Source: Porphyra umbilicalis
Taxonomy: Eukaryota; Rhodophyta; Bangiophyceae; Bangiales; Bangiaceae
Reading direction: 5' to 3'
NCBI GenBank assembly: GCA_002049455.2
Contig: KV919003.1
Location: forward strand, 1-64,000
DNA: 64,000 bases
The stretch's first letter is position 1; every line of letters starts with the position of its first letter. The notes beneath the pieces were generated by a model. It did no database searches and was not told where the DNA came from. It saw nothing but the letters and a program-made list of their open reading frames with translations. Below are positions 10,570 to 22,105 of the stretch, in pieces. Made by a program: the position numbers and the translations under genes.

Positions 10570-11110
10570 TCAGTACAAGTAGATGTTGGTCATGTGGCGG
10601 GTGATGTACGCCCGCTGCGGGGCGGTCACGTTGGCCTGCCGCAGGTGCCACTCGAGGCTCGCCGCCGCCACCCGCCGCAGCCGCTCGTACGCTTCGGCGG
10701 CGGAGCGGCTCGTGCGGCGGAGCGCCTCAACCTCACCGCCGACGGCGGCGACGGCCGCCGGGTCCCCGCCGCCCGCGTCGGCGGCGGCCGCAGCGGTGGC
10801 CGCCGCCGCCCCGTCAGCGTCGGCCATGGGCGCCGCAAACGGGTCGGCCATCCCCCCGCCTTGCCCTGCATGTGCAGCAGCTTGTCGTGGAGGAGGCGCA
10901 GGAAGCGGAGGAGGAGCGACGCTTGGCGCTGCTGCCCGCTGCCGGCGAGCGCTGGTGCCGCCGAGGCCTCCTCGGCGGTCGCGGGGGTGCCGTCGTCCCC
11001 ATCCCCGTCCACGCCCAGCTGCTCGTCGGGCCATGTGTCGCCGCGGCCGCTCCACTCGCACGCGTCCATGACGCGGGAGATGTCGTCAATGATCTCCTCC
11101 AGCACCACGT
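10570..11110 (-). CDS. 3' exon of an unrecognised protein-coding gene
   Basis: The frame reads DVVLEEIIDDISRVMDACEW, an acidic linker, then QASLLLRFLRLLHDKLLHM. After a one-base shift at a 6-G run (about 10852) it continues MADPFAAPMADADG, EVEALRRTSRSAAEAYERL, ASLEWHLRQANVTAPQRAY and ends TRHMTNIYLY at TGA 10570. The exon is preceded on its strand by GACGCGCACAG, a good 3' splice site. A donor GTACGTGTG lies near 11377, giving an intron of about 267 bases. Upstream coding in the hyper-GC block could not be assembled. The helical, charged composition looks like a real protein, but I do not recognise the family. Confidence 0.45.
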
Positions 11111-14100
11111 CCTGTGCGCGTCAGAGGGGAACGGGGGGTAGACAAACACCGAGCAAGACGCGGGCATGAAACGGGCAGCAGCCGGGTGGACAACAAGGGC
11201 CAGCGTGAAACACAAGAGGGCAAGGCAAAGGAACAACCACCGTGCGCCCGTTAGTTGCTGGACAATGAGGGTGTAGACACACCGCAGAGGACGCAACGCC
11301 GCCGACTCGCACAACCACAAGGTCCATGGCGCGACGCCCACCAACACGGAGACCCCCCCCGCACAGGTCCCCCACACGTACCGCCTGCTCCTTCCCGCCC
11401 CCCCATTGACCATGTAGCCCGGCCGGTGTTGCCGCCGCTCTGCCAGCGCGCACGCTGCACGGGCGGCGGCGGCTCCGCGGCGGCGGTAGCGGCCGTCGCG
11501 CACGGCCCAGGGGGCCAACCCTCCCCCACCCGACGCGCGCGCCGCCGAGCCGCCGCCGCCCCCCGCCGCCGCCGCGTCGGCCACGGCCGCCGCGGCGGGC
11601 GGCCGACCGGCCGCCGCGCCGCCCGCCGCCGACGAGGGGCCGCCCGGCCCCGCGGGCCGCCCCGACGGCAGCGGCGGCAGCGGCGGGGGGCCCCCGACGC
11701 GGCCCGCCGCCCGCGCTCCCCCGCCGCCCACGCCGTGGCCGCCCGGCGGGCGGCGGCCAAGTCGGGCGGCAGCCGCCGGGCGGGCGCCCGCAGCCGCGGC
11801 GGCGGCGGCGACGGCCGGCCGCCCAGCAACGACGGCAATGCCGTCGGTGGCCGCAACGGCCGCAACGGGGGCGGCGGTGGCGACGCCGTCGCCGCCGCCG
11901 CTGCTGCCGCCGCCGCCGCCGCCGCCCGACACGCCCGACACGCCCGCAACGGGGCGGGGGCCGGCACCGGCGGCAGCGTCGACCGCGGCGGGGGCGGGGG
12001 CGGCGGCGGCGGTGGCACGGGGCCCCGCCCCGCGGCCGGCGCGTCCGCCGCGACGCGGCTACCGCTGCGCGCCACGGGCGCGGCGGCGGCGGGCGCGGCG
12101 ACGCCCGCCGCCGCCGCCGCGGCGACGGCAACGGCAACGGCGACGGCTGCGGCGGCGGCCGCCGCGCGGCGGCGGGGGGGAGGGCGGACCGCCCCACCGC
12201 GCCCCGCCGCGCCCCATCCATGGCGGGTTGCGGCGGCGGGGGTCCCCTCTGCGGGAGGGGGGAGTCGGGGGGGCAACCCCACACGCCGCCGCCCCGCGCG
12301 CGACCGGCGGCGACGCACACGGCGGCGCGGCCGCCGCCGCGCCGACCGCCGCCCCGCAACGGCGCCGCGGCGCAATCCCCGCGCGGGCGCCCGCCGCCGC
12401 CGCCGCCGCACCCCCGCCCGCCGCCCGCCGCCCGCCGAGTGCCGCCGCCGGCGCCCCCCGCGTGGCAGAGACCCCCCCCCTCCCCGGCAGCCCCCCCCCC
12501 CCCCCCCCCACAAACAAACGCCGCCGCGCCCGCACCGGCCGCCGTCGCGGCGGCGGCGGCGGCACCGCCCGCGACACCGCGCGGGCGGGGGTGGCGGCAC
12601 CCCCGCGCGCGGGGGGAGAGGGGGGGGGGTGTCCCGCCCGCACGCCGCCGCCGCCGCCGCCCCGGCCGGCGCGCGGGGGGGGGGGCACCCGCCGACCGAC
12701 GGGGGCGCGGCGCGGGCGGGAGGCGCACCGCGGGGGGGGGGGGGGCGTTGCCAGTGCAGACGGCCACGGGTGTGGGGGCGGGGGGGGGGGGGGGGCACCG
12801 CAGCGCCCGCAAGTGGGGGGGGCGCCGCTGGCGGCGGCAGGGGGGGGCGGGGGGGGCGCCGCCGACCGGCGCCGCGCGGGCGGCGGGCGGGCGGCGCGGC
12901 GGACGGCGCCCGCGCGTCGGCGCGCCGACGCGGCGGGGGGGGGGGGGGGGGGCGCCGCGCGTGCGGGGGGGGGGGGGGCGCCGGCAGGGTGCGGGGAGGA
13001 GGGCGGCCGCCGCGGGCGGCGGCGGCGGCGGCGGCCGCCGCCGCCGCCGCGCGCGCCCGCCGCCCGCGCCGCCCGCGCGCGCGCGCGCCGGCGCGGGCGG
13101 GGGTGGAATTTGGGGCACCGCCGCCCCCCCCGCGCGTGGCGGCCGCCCCGCGGGCGCCCCACCGCCGCCGCCACACCGCCCGACGGGCGGCGCGCGGCGG
13201 CGGCGGCGCCGCGTGCGCGGCGGCGACGGGGCGGCGCAGCCGCCGCGGGTCGGGGGGGGGGCCCCCCGCGACCGCCCGACGGCCGGCCGGCGGGCCGGCG
13301 GGGGGACGGGCGCCGCGCGCTGCGCGGCGTGGCGCAGCGGCTGCCGACGCCGCCCGCGGGCGGCGGCGGGGGCGCCCCGCCCGAGCCGCCGGCGGGGGGG
13401 GGGGTGGGGGGGCAGGGCGCCTCTCGGGCGCCCTTGCCGTCGCGGCGGCGGCCGCGGGCGGCGCACCGGCGGCGCGGCGTCGGTTGCTACGGCATACCCG
13501 GGGGGGGGGGGCGGCGAGGCACCCGCGGGGTGCGCGGCGTCGGGGTGATGCGGGCGGGCGGGCGGCCGCGGCGCCCCCCGCCGACGGTTTGGGGGGGGGG
13601 GGGGGCGCGCGGTGGTGGTGGCGGGGGGGCCCCCGGGGGTCGTGCCTGTGACATGCGTGGTGGCGGTGGCGGTGGCGGTCGGTCGCCGCGGCGGGCGGCC
13701 GCCGCCGGGCGGGCGGGCGCCCCTGCCGTTGCGGCGGCGGCGGCGCCACCGCCGCGCCGACGCGCGTCGGCGTGGGGCGGCCGCGGGGGGCGCCGCGGGG
13801 GGTGGCGCCCGAGGGGCGGCGCCGCCCCGCCCGCGCGGGGGGGCGTCGGAGCGGCCGCGCGCCGACGGCGCTGGCGCCGGCGCCGCCACTGCGGCTGCCG
13901 CCGCCGCCGCCGTCGCCGCCGTCGTCGTGACCGCCTCGGCGCCCGCCGCGCCGTGGCGGCGCGGTGCGCGCGTGCGCGCCGCCGTGCGCGCGTGGCCGCC
14001 GCCACCCGCCGTGCGGCGCCGACGCGCCGCCCGCCGCCGCGCGCGGGGGCGCCGCCGGCGGACGTGCGCTGCCGCCGCCGCCCCCGCCGCCGCCGCCGCC

Positions 14101-14640
14101 GCCGCCCCCGCTGCCCCCGCCGCCGCCACCGCCGCCGCCGCCGCCGCCACCGCCCCTGCCCCTGGCCGTGCCCCCCGCCTCTGGCGCCGCTCCCGGCCCG
14201 GGCCGCCTCCTTCGCCACTGGCCGCCGCCCCTGCCGCTGGCCCCCGCCCCCGCCTCGTGCCGCGACGCCCGCTGCTACCGACGCCCCGGCCGCTGTCTCT
14301 GCCCTGGGTCCTGGACGCGGCCGCCGCCACTGGCGCGGCCCTCGCCGCTGGCCGCTACCCCCCCTTCTGCCGCCGCCCCCGCCGCCGCCGCCACCCCTGC
14401 CCCTGGCCGCGGCCCCCGCTGCTGGCGCCGCCCCCGCCCCTGGCCGCCTCCCCCACCTCTTGCCGCCTCCCCTGCCGCTGTCACCACTCCCGCCGCTGGC
14501 CGCCACCGCACCTGCTGGCGCCGCCCCCGCCCCTGTCCATCTCTCCCTCCGCTGGCCGCCGCCCCCGCCGGCGGTCGGTGGCGGCGACCCCTCGGCGGCA
14601 GGGCGGGCCGTCGGTGGCGGGTGGCGGGTGGCGGGTGTTG
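11111..14640. other. Hyper-GC low-complexity block (possible upstream exons, minus strand)
   Basis: About 3.5 kb of mostly GCC/GGC/CCG words with many G- and C-runs. Frames are open for over 1 kb on both strands because stop codons are rare at this composition, so length is no evidence of coding. Fragments on the minus strand (for example PARRLPPDLAAARRAATAW near 11750) look more protein-like and may be exons of the gene ending at 10570. No domain is recognisable. Confidence 0.45.
14090..14570. repeat. Degenerate C-rich minisatellite
   Basis: Variants of a (T/C)TGGC(C/G)CCGCC(C)CC word recur. CTGCTGGCGCCGCCCCCGCC appears at about 14417 and again about 95 bases later. Confidence 0.55.
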
Positions 14641-16008
14641 GGATGAGCGGTCCGCGGCCGTCGGGTGTGGGTGGGGCAGCTGGTGGTGGTTATTGGGTGG
14701 GAGCAGCCGGCTGCGGTAGGCCGGCGTCGGTGTAGTATGTTTGTTATACATTCGCCCATAAATTGTCATGAGCCACGGCTACGTGTGCGCGGGGAGCTCT
14801 CGGGTCAGCCAGGGAGGGCCTAGAGTGCAGTGGCAGTATGCCGCCTCCCAGGCGACTTATACGCACGATTTTGGGGTGGCTGGGCTGGCTGAAAGGACAC
14901 AATGCGCCGTGGTTATCCTACGACTGTCCTGGTGTGGCTTTTTAGCCTCTATCGAGTGCATGAGATGTAACAAAGCCAACGCACACAGATGCTTGGCCAG
15001 CAGGCAGCCAGGGCACCGTGGGGAGGTAGCGGCTCATCTGGCGGCTGTGAACTTTGAGGGGCGAGAAAAGTAGGAAGGAGGCGTTGGTAGCAGTGCTGTG
15101 TCAAATGTTGACCACCGCCGGAAATGTTAACCAGACTCGAGACCTCCCCACGGGGTCGTACGCGCCGATTCCGTGACCTGGATAAAGGCATAGCGGGAAT
15201 ACTCTACGTACCAGTGCCCAGAAGACGGCCTACAGCAGGTCCAAGAGTTCCTTTTTCTCCAGATGTATGCATGTAGGTCTTTTTGATTTTCTGACGAAGA
15301 ATGGGATACCGGGCACAAACAGCCTTCTCGTGCTGTTTTTTATTCTCTTTTTCCTGTATTTCTTGGTCATGCCAGGAGGCGCCTCAGAAGGCCCTGCAGG
15401 CCTCCCCACCCTCCAGAGCGTGAGAAACGCACTGCAATGCGTCAAATTGATTGGCGTGTGGCGCGCCACGTCAAAAAACCGACAGCATGATTGGCTGAGA
15501 GGGATGGTCAACTTTAAAGACGCATCCCATTACATCAGCTCTTCTTCTTCTGCTCATAAATCACTATTAACACACGCTATGAGAAAAAGAAAATCACCAT
15601 CATACTCCTCGTGCTCTCCTCTTTCCATATGTATGCATTATATGTCGTGGAGCAAGCGTCGTGCTGAGAAGGTCGACAGAATGGTCAACATTTGGACTAG
15701 ACTGGCTACACCTAGCGACCTACGTTTCCGTTCCCAGGACCCTTCAAAGCACGAGGAACGACTCTCTCTGAAAAAGTGGTGTTTTGGTCGAGTTCGTCCC
15801 AGACGTGCCGTATGCTCCTCCTTCTTGGACCAGATGGCAGCGTGTAACCCGGCGGTGACCAGACCATACCGTCTCCCACAAAACTTGAACATAATGGGCA
15901 AAGGGTGCTTTAGGAGGTACAGTATGCAGTGTTTTGTTTTGCCAGAAAAGACGCAAAACTGTTATAGGCAGCAAGTGAAGCGCAGGGTCCCAACCCACTG
16001 GATTGAAC
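14641..16008. other. Lower-GC spacer left of the Harbinger element
   Basis: About 1.4 kb with a clearly lower GC content than the blocks around it. One ATG-started frame of 248 codons (15267-16013) has a hydrophobic N-terminus and many Ser/Lys/Arg residues but matches nothing I know. It ends inside the neighbouring element's terminal repeat, so I do not call it a gene. Probably degraded mobile DNA. Confidence 0.45.
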
Positions 16009-16011
16009 AGT

Positions 16012-16029
16012 AGAGAGCGTCGGCAAGTC
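16012..16029 (+). repeat. Left terminal inverted repeat of the Harbinger element
   Basis: AGAGAGCGTCGGCAAGTC, preceded by target duplication AGT at 16009-16011. Followed by AAATGTGGGTCGG, a word repeated at the other end in complement. Confidence 0.93.
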
Positions 16030-16352
16030 AAATGTGGGTCGGCGGCGTGGATCGAGGACACGTTTCGTGCCACGTAGCAGCCGTTACCCACATTTGGAAC
16101 CCATTTGTGGCTATCTGGGTCATCCGACCCACGCCAAATACCGGTCGGTGAGGACCACGTGGCCACACACGTGGCGCTAGTTGTGCCACCACCGCTCGTC
16201 TCAGCCCGGGCTTGGCGCCCACCACGGGCGCTTGTGTCTCCATTTTCGGGTGTATCGAGAAGGCGCATCATCTTGCACCGTACAAGCTGCCTTTGTCAAC
16301 CGGCACCATACCCCCCCCGATGCCGTCACCCCCCCCCCCCCCAACGCCCTTA

Positions 16353-16382
16353 AGGGCAATCCCAACAACGTCGGCCCCATCT
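16353..16382 (+). repeat. Left copy of 30-bp subterminal inverted repeat
   Basis: Matches the complement of 24938-24967 at 29 of 30 positions (begins AGGGCAATCCCA, ends GGCCCCATCT). Likely transposase or Myb-protein binding DNA, by analogy with subterminal repeats of other Harbinger elements. Confidence 0.85.
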
Positions 16383-16551
16383 CATATTCGTTACACGTTG
16401 TGCCACGAAGCAGAAACGTGTCTCTTTATTAAGGAAATGGGGCCACTGGGCTTTTCTGTCAACGTGATCGACCCCATTCTGGCCTTTAATGGTCATGATG
16501 GAATCCTGGAAGTACGAGACAACTCCGAAGCGCAAAAATGGGGCGGGCGTT

Positions 16552-16589
16552 GGACCTGCCCCATTCGTGAAGCGAAATGGGGCAGGTCC
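16552..16589. repeat. Perfect 14-bp hairpin in the element's left end
   Basis: GGACCTGCCCCATT and its exact complement, separated by 10 bases. A possible protein-binding or replication-related structure. Confidence 0.8.
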
Positions 16590-17006
16590 GGCGTCGGCCC
16601 CAATGCGTTCTGTGCTCTCATTGGTGGAGTGTAACCAAACATGTATTACTATATATTGGTTGAGCGCGCAACGTGTGTTGGGATGATCTTGATCAGTTTT
16701 GAAAGATAATGGTGCGGACCTGCACTCTTTGGCGATGAGGCCCGACCTCAGCATTCGAGAGCGGTCCAAAAGCTTTCGTCCATTGAACCAGGCTGATAGC
16801 GCAGGTGGTTGGCGTCTCGTGATTCGATTCCGACGCAGGCCGTCATTGTGGGCCGCGTGGGACGGGATCGGACATGTGGCTCAGGCAGGCGTGGAGTGGG
16901 ACTCTCTCTCGCCTCGTGACCCCCGATCTGGGCTCTTGAGGGCCTGTTGGCGTGGGGACGATGGATGGTTCGCGTGGCGCCATCACGACCATGCGGTCGT
17001 TAGGTT

Positions 17007-17460
17007 GTGGCGGGCCGCCCACCACTGATACAGCGCCACTGAGGGGGGGGCGGCGGTTGAACGAGGTCGCGCGGGCGGCCTGGTCCCACACCCACACAGA
17101 TATTTTGAGGTGGCAGGCCGCCCCACACTGCGTCAGAGCCTCTGGAGGGGGGGGGGGGTCGGAGGGGATCGCGCGTGGCCCCTGGGCGGGCACCCGCACA
17201 GAGATTTGCATGTGGCAGGCGGTGCGCCACCGCACCCAGAGCTATTTGAGAGGGGGGGGGGGGGTGGGCGGCGGCCGCGGGTCGCCTCCTGGCTCGTGCG
17301 CGGCCCAATCAGGGAGGTTGGTGGTCCGCCACCACCCACAGTGCCTTTCAGTGGGGGTGCGGCGGTCGATCCTGGACCACGCGGTGCCTCGTTGGCTCCC
17401 GCGCAGCCTTTTCGGGGGTGGGGGTGGTCCACCACTGCGCACAGTGCGTTTTGAGAGGGG
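17007..17460 (+). repeat. Five ~100-bp tandem repeats with G-tracts ahead of the transposase
   Basis: Units begin GTGG(C/T)(A/G/C)GGC(C) or close variants at 17007, 17110, 17212, 17321 and about 17423 (steps 102-109). Each carries a run of G and a CACC/CACA block. They lie 400-860 bases upstream of the transposase ATG, where promoter elements would be. Confidence 0.75.
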
Positions 17461-17865
17461 GGGGCTCGGTCCGTCGCTCCTCATTCCGCGCTGCCGCACC
17501 GTGCACACACCCGACCCATCGACGTCGCGCCCATCGTTGTGACGCGTCCGGCCATTACCTGCATCGTCGGCCCCCCGCTACTCTGTTGCCCTGTTCCTCG
17601 TCCACGACGTGCCCGCTTCGCCCGCACGTTCCCTGTCGTCGGCTTGAGACGCACGATCCGCGCACCCGCCGCACTTTCTTTGCTACCCCACCACGTTTAC
17701 GACCCCTATCCTTGTGTTCCGTGCTCCACCACCATTTGCCCGCGCTCGCCCGCGACCCTCCCCTCCGCTGCTGGCGTGGAAGCTGCCGAGACGGGGCTGT
17801 CCAGCGCTGCCTCTCTCCTGGCCGAGGAAGATGGCGCCGTCGTTTGCGCTGCGGTGCAATCCCAC

Positions 17866-19301
17866 ATGGGCCTGCTGATGCTGATTCGACGACGGTCGCG
17901 CGCCGCCCGCGGACACCGCCGTCGCCACTACCGCGGTTCTGTTCCTGGGCGTCGGCCCAACAAGCGGCGTGACTTTGCCGCTGGCCTGTTCAACATCCAG
18001 CGTGACTACTTCGGGGTCAACGCGGAGCCGCCGATCTACGACGACCGTGATTTCAAGACGCGCTTCCGTGTGCCGCGCAGTGTGTTTCGGCGCATCTACC
18101 TGGCCGTCAAGGACGAGCCGTTCTTCCAGCAGCGCATCAACGCGACGGGTCGCCTGCAGGCGCACCCGCTGCAAAAGGTCGTGGCCGCCTTCCGCGTCAT
18201 CGCGTACGGCGAGGCGGCCGACCGGTCGGACGAGTACGTGCGCCTTTCTCGCTCGACGGTGGCGCAGGCGACGAAGCTTCTCCTAGAATTCATCGTGCGG
18301 CGGTGGGCATCGACCTACCTACGCCGTCCCAACCAGTCGGAGCTCAAGGCTATGATGGCGCGCAACGCAGAGCGCGGCTTTCCCGGTTGTATGGGCTCGC
18401 TGGACTGTACCCACTGGGAGTGGCATCAGTGCCCGACGGGCATGGCGGGCGCGTACCAGAGCCGGAAGGGCTCGCGCGGCGTTGACGTCGAGGCCGTATG
18501 CGACGAGGACCTGTGGATTTGGCACCTGTTTGTCGGTGCTCCCGGCAGTTTGAACGACATCAACGTTTTGAACCAGTCGCCTCTCTACCTAGACGTCACG
18601 GCAGGCCGGTGGCCGCCGCGGGGCGTGACGTTTACCGTGAATGGGACCACCCGCACGCTACCTTACTACCTAGTCGACGGCATCTACCCTCGCTACGCGT
18701 TCCTAGTGTCCCCCCACCCCATGCCTATGACCGACGAGGACAAGACGTTCAACCGGCTGCAGGAGGCCATTCGCAAGGACGTTGAGCGGCTGTTCGGCGT
18801 TCTGACAAAGCGGTTTCACATCGCCTTGCACCCAGGACGGTACCGCTCCGTGAAGCAGCTGATCACCACGTACAAGGCGGTCTGTATTTTGCACAACATG
18901 TGCGTGGAGAGCCGTCGAGACGGCTTTTTGAGCCGCCGCAGAGGGGGACTAACGAGGGAGGGGGTGCGGGTGGTGAGGGTGAGGGTCCTGCAGGCGCGGC
19001 TGCTGCCGCCGCGGGGGGTCATGATGGGAACGACGGTGGGGCGGAGGATGGTGGCGCTGCTGCCGCCGGGGGACCTGCGCCTGGCGGCGGCGGCGCCGCC
19101 GGCCCGGCCGACGCTGTCGATGCTGCTAACCCGCCCCCCGCATTGAACGCTGTGGGGCAGCCGCCCGCGGGCGGCATGGTTGCTGTCTTTGATGCTTGGG
19201 GCGAGACTTGCAACCCCACCGAACACGCGCAACTCCGTGCCGACCTGTCGGCGCACGTGTGGAGCGACCGCGGCGAGCTGCTGGCACCCTATGTTTTCTA
19301 G
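17866..19301 (+). CDS. Harbinger transposase (DDE, plant-transposon-protein/ALP1-like family)
   Basis: Cuts and rejoins the element ends as a DDE nuclease. From ATG 17866: basic N-terminus, then FKTRFRVPRSVFRRIY, and GFPGCMGSLDCTHWEW with Asp180 as first catalytic acid. A conserved GSLNDINVLNQSPL (Asp231), YYLVDGIYPRYAFL (Asp271, a candidate second acid) and KDVERLFGVLTKRF (Glu307) follow, then ILHNMCVE. The C-terminal end typical of the family (EHAQLRADLSAHVW) is in the +1 frame and ends at TAG 19299-19301. A one-base slip is therefore needed between about 18915 and 18960; uncorrected, the protein ends at 19146 with a different tail. An Ala/Gly-rich insert precedes the C-terminus. The true start could lie upstream, since the frame is open to 17539. 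Confidence 0.9.
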
Positions 19302-19320
19302 AGCAGCTGTACGGTTACAC

Positions 19321-19366
19321 AAAGTTTTTTTTTTCCCCGTTGGGCAGGGTTTTTTTTTCCTTGACA
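19321..19366 (+). terminator. Shared 3' element after the transposase gene
   Basis: AAAG, a run of T, CCCCGTTGGGCAGGG, another run of T, then CCTTG, starting 20 bases after the stop. It is the inverted near-copy of 20781-20825, which lies after the Myb gene. Position suggests 3'-end processing or termination; that is inference. Confidence 0.5.
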
Positions 19367-20780
19367 TGGTAGTCCATTGTGTGTCCCGGTGGGTCTGGGC
19401 CAGTTGGAACGCACGCGCGCGGATCCGGAAAAACGGAACAGGACAAGCAGTCGCCCGCGGGCGGCGTGCATAGAGATGCGATGGTCGCACGCGGGAGCGG
19501 TCGGCCGCGCGGAGGGGCGCCAAAAGGCGGCGCTGGTGGTGCCGGCCGACCCGCACGTGCCGCCGTCAGTCGCCAGCGAAGGGCCGGCTGCGACCGTGAG
19601 GAGAGGCGCAGAGCGCCGCGCCCCCGTCGGCGGTGCCCGGGGAGGCAACGACGCACCGATGGTAGCTGGGGCCACCGGCTCCTGGGAGGACGCGCCGGCG
19701 CTCGCGGCCAGGGGCAGCGCGCACGACAACACGCAGCCACTCGCGGGCGGCGGCGGGCTCTGCTCTGACGAGCTGCTGGCCTTGGCAACGACGGGCCAAC
19801 AGCAGCGTGGTCTTCGACAAAGACACGGAATCCTTCGGCGGCAGGCCACTGACGCTTTGGGATTTTACAAAGAGAACGGGTGTTCATTGGCTGCACGACA
19901 CTAATTGTAATAAACATTTTGTTGAAGCTTGGAATTACAGTCGGATCTGTCCTAGTATAGACGAAATCACAATCCAAAACGCCGGAAATGCCGGCGTTCG
20001 ACCAATGAGCACAACACAGCTGAATACTATATTTGCATTTCAGCCGTACTCTCGATGAAACACCTTCGCTGCTGTCGGTGGGGCCGTCCACCGCGGTGGC
20101 TTCGCGGTGGCTTCGCAACGCTGGAAACGGCCCCCGGGGGCCCTGTCCTGAGAAGGCCGCTGCGGCCACAGCCGCCGCGGCCGCCCTCCTGCTGCGCCAC
20201 AGCGCCGCCGTCCCTGCCGCCAGCCGCGGCCGCCGCCCCACTCCGCAGGCGAGGGTGGGCGACAGCGGGGGTGGCGTCAGCGGCAGGGGCGCCGGCGGCG
20301 GCGGCAGAGGTGTCGGCGGTCGAGGCGGTGGCCGCCGCCTTACCGAGGAGCTGCCGCGCCTGCTGCGCCTGCGGCGCCCCGCCCTGACGCGCCGCCTGCA
20401 TCACATTGGTGTCGAGCGGCATGGGGCGGGGCGGGCGTGTAGCCGCCGCTCCCTCGGCGTCGTGCGTCGGCGCGGAGCCGAGGAGCGGCACGCGGCGCGG
20501 CGGCAGCGCATCGCGCTCCAGCGGGGCGGGGCGCATCGCGCGCCGCCGGGGGGCAGCGCAGGTCCACACCGCGCGTTACCCCACGCGCCGCGCCCTGGTC
20601 GGCCGCTGCGACGGAGATGTGCGCGCATGTCACGCGCGCGGGGGGGGGGGGCGCGTGTTTAGCTGGTGTGGAGGATGCGACTCGGGCCGGAAAAGAGTGC
20701 GGGGGGTGCGGGGGGTCATAGGCAAACGCTGCGCGCTCGGTCCTTTTCATGCCGCACGTGGGCAAGCAATGATACTTGTG

Positions 20781-20825
20781 TAGGAAAAAAAACCCCTGCC
20801 CAACGGGGAAAAAAAAACCTTTGTC
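20781..20825 (-). terminator. Shared 3' element after the Myb gene
   Basis: Complement of the 19321-19366 element with a few differences, about 57 bases after the Myb-gene stop. The two arms could pair in a read-through transcript. Confidence 0.5.
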
Positions 20826-20882
20826 ATACTCAACATACACACGCAACACGTCGCACACAAAGGCAACAAACTACAGGTCCCT

Positions 20883-22085
20883 CTACTCGGAATCATCGCT
20901 GTCGTCCAGCGACTCGCTGTCCTCGTCCAGGTTGCGAGTCGTGTTCGGGCTGCGCGCAAGCTGAGCCGCGGCTGCCTGCCGCTTGGTCTCCAGCGACCGA
21001 CGGCCAGCGCCAGTCTTGGCGTGTTGACGCACGCGGGCCGGCGCAGCCTTGGCCGCCGCCGCCGCCGCCAGAGCAGAGGCTGATGTACCATCAGCACCCA
21101 AAGGCGCCGCCAGCGCTCCTCGCCCCGGCGGCGCCCGCGCTCCGGCGGCAGGGCCGGCAGCCGCCCGCACCGTCCCCGTCGAGTTATCAACACCCAGACC
21201 GGCGACGCCGTCGCCCACACCGCCGATAGAGTCGTCAGTCCCCTCACCCCCTCCCTCGTCAATAGCAGACGAGCTCGCCACACCCGCACGCTCCAGCATC
21301 TTCTGCGTAATGGCTAAACGGTAACGAGCCGCCTCAGGGGTGTGCCGCATCAGCGGCGAATCAAAAAAGCAAAGGGCAGTGCGCTCGTGCTGCGCGTCGG
21401 TGAGCTTGTGGAGAGCTTCAGTGCTGGCCTTGACCTGAGCGTCCATCTGCACGTCCTCTTGGCGCTGCATCTTGGCCGCCTTGATGCCGACAGGGCGACC
21501 CTGAAAGCCGCCGTTGCGTCGGCTGCGGCCGCTACCGCTGCCGCTGCCACTCTCCCCCTCGTCAGACGACGTGTCGCCCATAATGTCCATGCCCGAGGCG
21601 TCGCCGCCGTTGGCGGCGCCGCTAAACTTGTCGCTCTGCCGCAGGACGCGCCAACACGCGACCCACTTGCAGTGCGCGACTTTGGCCTTGCGCTTGCGCG
21701 TCTTGTCGTCGACCTTGTCCTGGTTGCGGTCCGCTCGGATCGCGTCGTAAATGTCCAGCGAGCAATAGCGCGCCACAGCGCCGCTGATAATGTCCTCCTC
21801 CGTCGGGTTGCCAGTGGTCGGCATGGCCTTAACAGCCAGGTAGTGCGACGTGAAGGCGCTCACACCCGCCCGAATGCGCTTAAACTGCTTCTCCAGCGCA
21901 CTTGGAAGGCGCTCCACTCTCATCGGCCCCTTCCTCCGCACTTTCTCACCCCACACCTTGTGCACCGTCTCCCATAGGTTGTCCTTGGTCCGGGCAGTCC
22001 CCTTCACCGCGTCGCTCGTCACCTCCAGGTACGCCTCACAGAGGGGCACACGGTCGGCGTCCGTCCACCCCAGAGCAGACCCCAT
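20883..22085 (-). CDS. Harbinger Myb/SANT-like DNA-binding protein
   Basis: 400 residues from ATG 22085. The N-terminal trihelix/Myb-like domain has ALGWTDADRVPLCEAYLEV, GTARTKDNLWETVHKVWGEK and LEKQFKRIRAGVSAFTSHY. This is the plant and animal Harbinger second-ORF pattern (W..aeD..L..aw..vs.d...G....fW..i...f). The middle is acidic/Ser-rich, followed by a helical stretch (EDVQMDAQVKASTEAL) and an Ala-rich tail ending DEDSESLDDSDDSE. In known elements this partner binds the transposon ends and brings the transposase into the nucleus. The frame is open upstream to at least 22334, so a longer N-terminus or a 5' exon (see the Pro-rich ORF) is possible. Confidence 0.85.
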   Translation of the reverse strand: MGSALGWTDADRVPLCEAYLEVTSDAVKGTARTKDNLWETVHKVWGEKVRRKGPMRVERLPSALEKQFKRIRAGVSAFTSHYLAVKAMPTTGNPTEEDIISGAVARYCSLDIYDAIRADRNQDKVDDKTRKRKAKVAHCKWVACWRVLRQSDKFSGAANGGDASGMDIMGDTSSDEGESGSGSGSGRSRRNGGFQGRPVGIKAAKMQRQEDVQMDAQVKASTEALHKLTDAQHERTALCFFDSPLMRHTPEAARYRLAITQKMLERAGVASSSAIDEGGGEGTDDSIGGVGDGVAGLGVDNSTGTVRAAAGPAAGARAPPGRGALAAPLGADGTSASALAAAAAAKAAPARVRQHAKTGAGRRSLETKRQAAAAQLARSPNTTRNLDEDSESLDDSDDSE

Positions 22086-22105
22086 CCTCTTGGGCAGCGA
22101 ATACG

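Larger units (their letters stand above)
19302..20882. other. Spacer between convergent transposase and Myb genes
   Basis: About 1.6 kb. Each gene's 3' side holds one copy of a shared T-rich/CCCCGTTGGGCAGGG element (listed separately). The middle has a lower-GC patch (19850-20060) and a GC-rich patch with Arg/Pro/Gly frames on both strands. No gene supported. Confidence 0.55.

Noticed and set aside
11121-14735. Very long open frames (over 800 codons) on both strands
   Set aside because: Stops are rare at this GC content, frames exist on both strands at once, and the text is low-complexity without domains.
15267-16013. 248-codon frame with hydrophobic N-terminus
   Set aside because: No recognisable domain, composition like spacer DNA, and the stop lies in the transposon's terminal repeat.
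16815-16840. tRNA-like B-box word GATTCGATTCC
   Set aside because: No matching A-box or acceptor stem at tRNA spacing.
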